Source: Candidatus Hydrothermota bacterium (lineage in GTDB: Bacteria; Hydrothermota; Hydrothermia; B15-G9). From it: a stretch of 7,352 nt of DNA. Shown piece after piece: positions 6,424 to 7,352 of the stretch (its first letter is position 1; the number at the start of each line of letters is the position of its first letter). The position numbers were made by a program, and so were the translations under genes. Location: NCBI GenBank assembly GCA_003645975.1, contig QNDP01000057.1:1-7352 (forward strand). Direction: 5' to 3'. The notes under the pieces are model-generated. The model saw nothing but the letters and a program-made list of their open reading frames with translations. It did no database searches and was not told the DNA's origin.

Positions 6424-7215
6424 TCACATGGGTGCCATTGAGCCGGCGCCTTCATAGACTTTGAGACCCCACCGCCATGCGATGCCACTCAACCGGGTAA
6501 AAATCAATGCAGTGAACAGTCCGACAATGACCCAAAACGGGCTAATTTTGCCCAGAAGCAAAGCGACAGGATAGTTCGACACAACAAACACGGGCACAAA
6601 ATAGGTGAAAGCGATCCGCAGCCATCTCGGAAAGATGCGCATCGGATACTTTGTGAGCTCCAGCATATCCTCGAGGATCCAAAATAGTCCCGCGAAATGG
6701 ACCAATTTGAAAGCAAGCGAAGCGAGCAAAAGGTTCAGATGCATATAAGTTACAAATCCGCTAACGAAAGAGACGCCCCAAAACGCCCAATTGATCGAAG
6801 GAATTTCGAGGTGAGTGACTCCGCGGATCAGGATCGCCAAGCTGATCGGGAGGCCGAAAAGGGCGCTTGGATTCGGCTCGTATGCCATCGCAAATATCCG
6901 CAACTTAACAGGTTTCGTCATCACAAGTTCTATCTCGCCCCTCCGAATCAGCCGAAACACGCTGAAACTGCCCTGCCTGAAAAACGCCGAAAAAATGTTG
7001 TAAAACATGCCGGTCGTCCCCACGAGTGTCAGCATCTCCCATCTTGAAAATCCAGCAATTTCATGGACATGCATGTAGAGGATCTCAAAGAACACGAAGG
7101 AGGCAATCACATAGCCCGAACGCGAAAGGACTTCTATCCAAAAACTGGTCTTAAACATCGCCATTCTGAGAAGTTTTAACTTCATGAGTTCAAGTGCAAC
7201 TCCAAACCCCTTCAT
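6424..7215 (-). CDS. ABC-2 family transporter permease (DUF990-like)
   Basis: Membrane subunit of an ABC exporter-type system, 263 residues with about six hydrophobic segments (near 26-46, 62-80, 118-132, 142-182, 200-220 and 226-246). The family pattern is recognisable: LIRRGEIELVMTKPV (89-103) in the cytoplasmic loop, KYPMRIFPRWLR (189-200) before FTYFVPVFVVSNYPVALLLG, and a C-terminal W-x-x-GLK-x-YEGAGS (248-259). Such proteins normally work as a pair of permeases with an ATP-binding subunit encoded alongside. Neither is visible here: the upstream fragment does not look like either, and the downstream gene is convergent. The start ATG at 7215 has AAGGCGG (7228-7222) six bases upstream. The substrate cannot be inferred. 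The assignment is by remembered pattern; the membrane character is plain from the sequence. Confidence 0.85.
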   Translation of the reverse strand: MKGFGVALELMKLKLLRMAMFKTSFWIEVLSRSGYVIASFVFFEILYMHVHEIAGFSRWEMLTLVGTTGMFYNIFSAFFRQGSFSVFRLIRRGEIELVMTKPVKLRIFAMAYEPNPSALFGLPISLAILIRGVTHLEIPSINWAFWGVSFVSGFVTYMHLNLLLASLAFKLVHFAGLFWILEDMLELTKYPMRIFPRWLRIAFTYFVPVFVVSNYPVALLLGKISPFWVIVGLFTALIFTRLSGIAWRWGLKVYEGAGSMAPM

Positions 7216-7245
7216 GAAGTTCCGCCTTTTTAAGGATATACAACT

Positions 7246-7260
7246 TCCTGATTTACAGGA
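7246..7260. repeat. Short palindrome resembling a dispersed ATTTACAGGAT-type repeat
   Basis: TCCTG and CAGGA form a perfect five-base stem around ATTTA. It lies between the partial right-edge gene and the ABC permease. The string ATTTACAGGATG resembles a short intergenic repeat motif that I remember from many environmental bacterial genomes, but only one copy is in this window. It is too weak, and not followed by a T-run, to be called a terminator. Confidence 0.3.
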
Positions 7261-7262
7261 TG

Positions 7263-7352
7263 TTATGCCTTTCTTTTGGACTTAGCCCATTCAAGCAATT
7301 CGTCAAGTTCCATCGTGTTGATGACATCCTGCGGTTCTGCCCATCCGCGGCG
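7263..7352 (-). CDS. 3' end of an unrecognised gene (start outside window)
   Basis: Reading the minus strand from the window edge, 29 codons are open and end at TAA (7265-7263). The encoded tail runs RRGWAEPQDVINTMELDELLEWAKSKRKA in pieces: a Trp/Pro-containing turn, then an acidic amphipathic helix (MELDELLEWAK) and a basic C-terminus. It lies 47 bases upstream of the ABC permease on the same strand, so co-transcription is possible. It does not resemble the C-terminus of an ABC ATPase or ABC-2 permease. The W-x-x-P-x-x-V-x-x-(M/L)-x-L-x-E-L pattern faintly recalls small phage tail-assembly proteins, but 29 residues cannot support that. Confidence 0.5.
   Translation of the reverse strand, partial: RRGWAEPQDVINTMELDELLEWAKSKRKA

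Noticed and set aside
1..7352. CRISPR array, complete insertion sequence or defence system
   Set aside because: I found no regularly spaced repeats, transposase motifs or terminal inverted repeats; all long frames are explained by the genes listed.

Overview
The window appears to come from an uncultured or little-studied bacterium, most likely with a Gram-negative envelope. The hint for this is a Gfo/Idh/MocA dehydrogenase of the UDP-GlcNAc 3-dehydrogenase type, which is known for lipid A with 3-amino sugars. The other signs are bacterial: sigma70-like promoters, purine-rich Shine-Dalgarno (SD) sites and an HD-GYP cyclic-di-GMP phosphodiesterase. I cannot name the phylum from the sequence. 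By eye, the left ~900 bases and the spacers are more AT-rich than the enzyme genes.

Layout, left to right. (1) At 1-452 (+) is the 3' part of a half-size ArsP/DUF318-type permease whose start lies off the left edge. (2) At 453-812 is a mostly non-coding stretch that ends in a good promoter for a tRNA-Ser(UGA) gene at 813-895. (3) At 944-3472 (-) is a large soluble signalling protein with five PAS domains and a C-terminal HD-GYP domain. Its best start is an internal ATG behind a strong SD, 45 bases downstream of the longest-ORF start. (4) A divergent intergenic region of about 160 bases holds a candidate promoter on each strand. (5) At 3634-6392 (+) is a tight, overlapping three-gene operon: imidazolonepropionase (hutI), the Gfo/Idh/MocA oxidoreductase, and an integral-membrane methyltransferase of the isoprenylcysteine carboxyl methyltransferase (ICMT)/PEMT-like family. 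(6) Convergent to it, at 6424-7215 (-), is an ABC-2 type permease (DUF990-like) without a visible ATPase. It is preceded on the same strand by the last 29 codons of an unrecognised gene cut by the right edge.

How the genes relate: hutI normally sits with other histidine-degradation genes. Here it overlaps an envelope-sugar-type dehydrogenase and a membrane methyltransferase, so the operon is functionally mixed. The HD-GYP protein probably reads a cytoplasmic small-molecule, redox or metal signal and hydrolyses cyclic-di-GMP. I see no CRISPR array, complete insertion sequence, phage block or clearly new multi-gene system. The most useful follow-ups are the corrected HD-GYP start, the Cys/His cluster in its first PAS domain, the unusual hutI operon, the orphan ABC-2 permease, and the two genes cut by the window edges.
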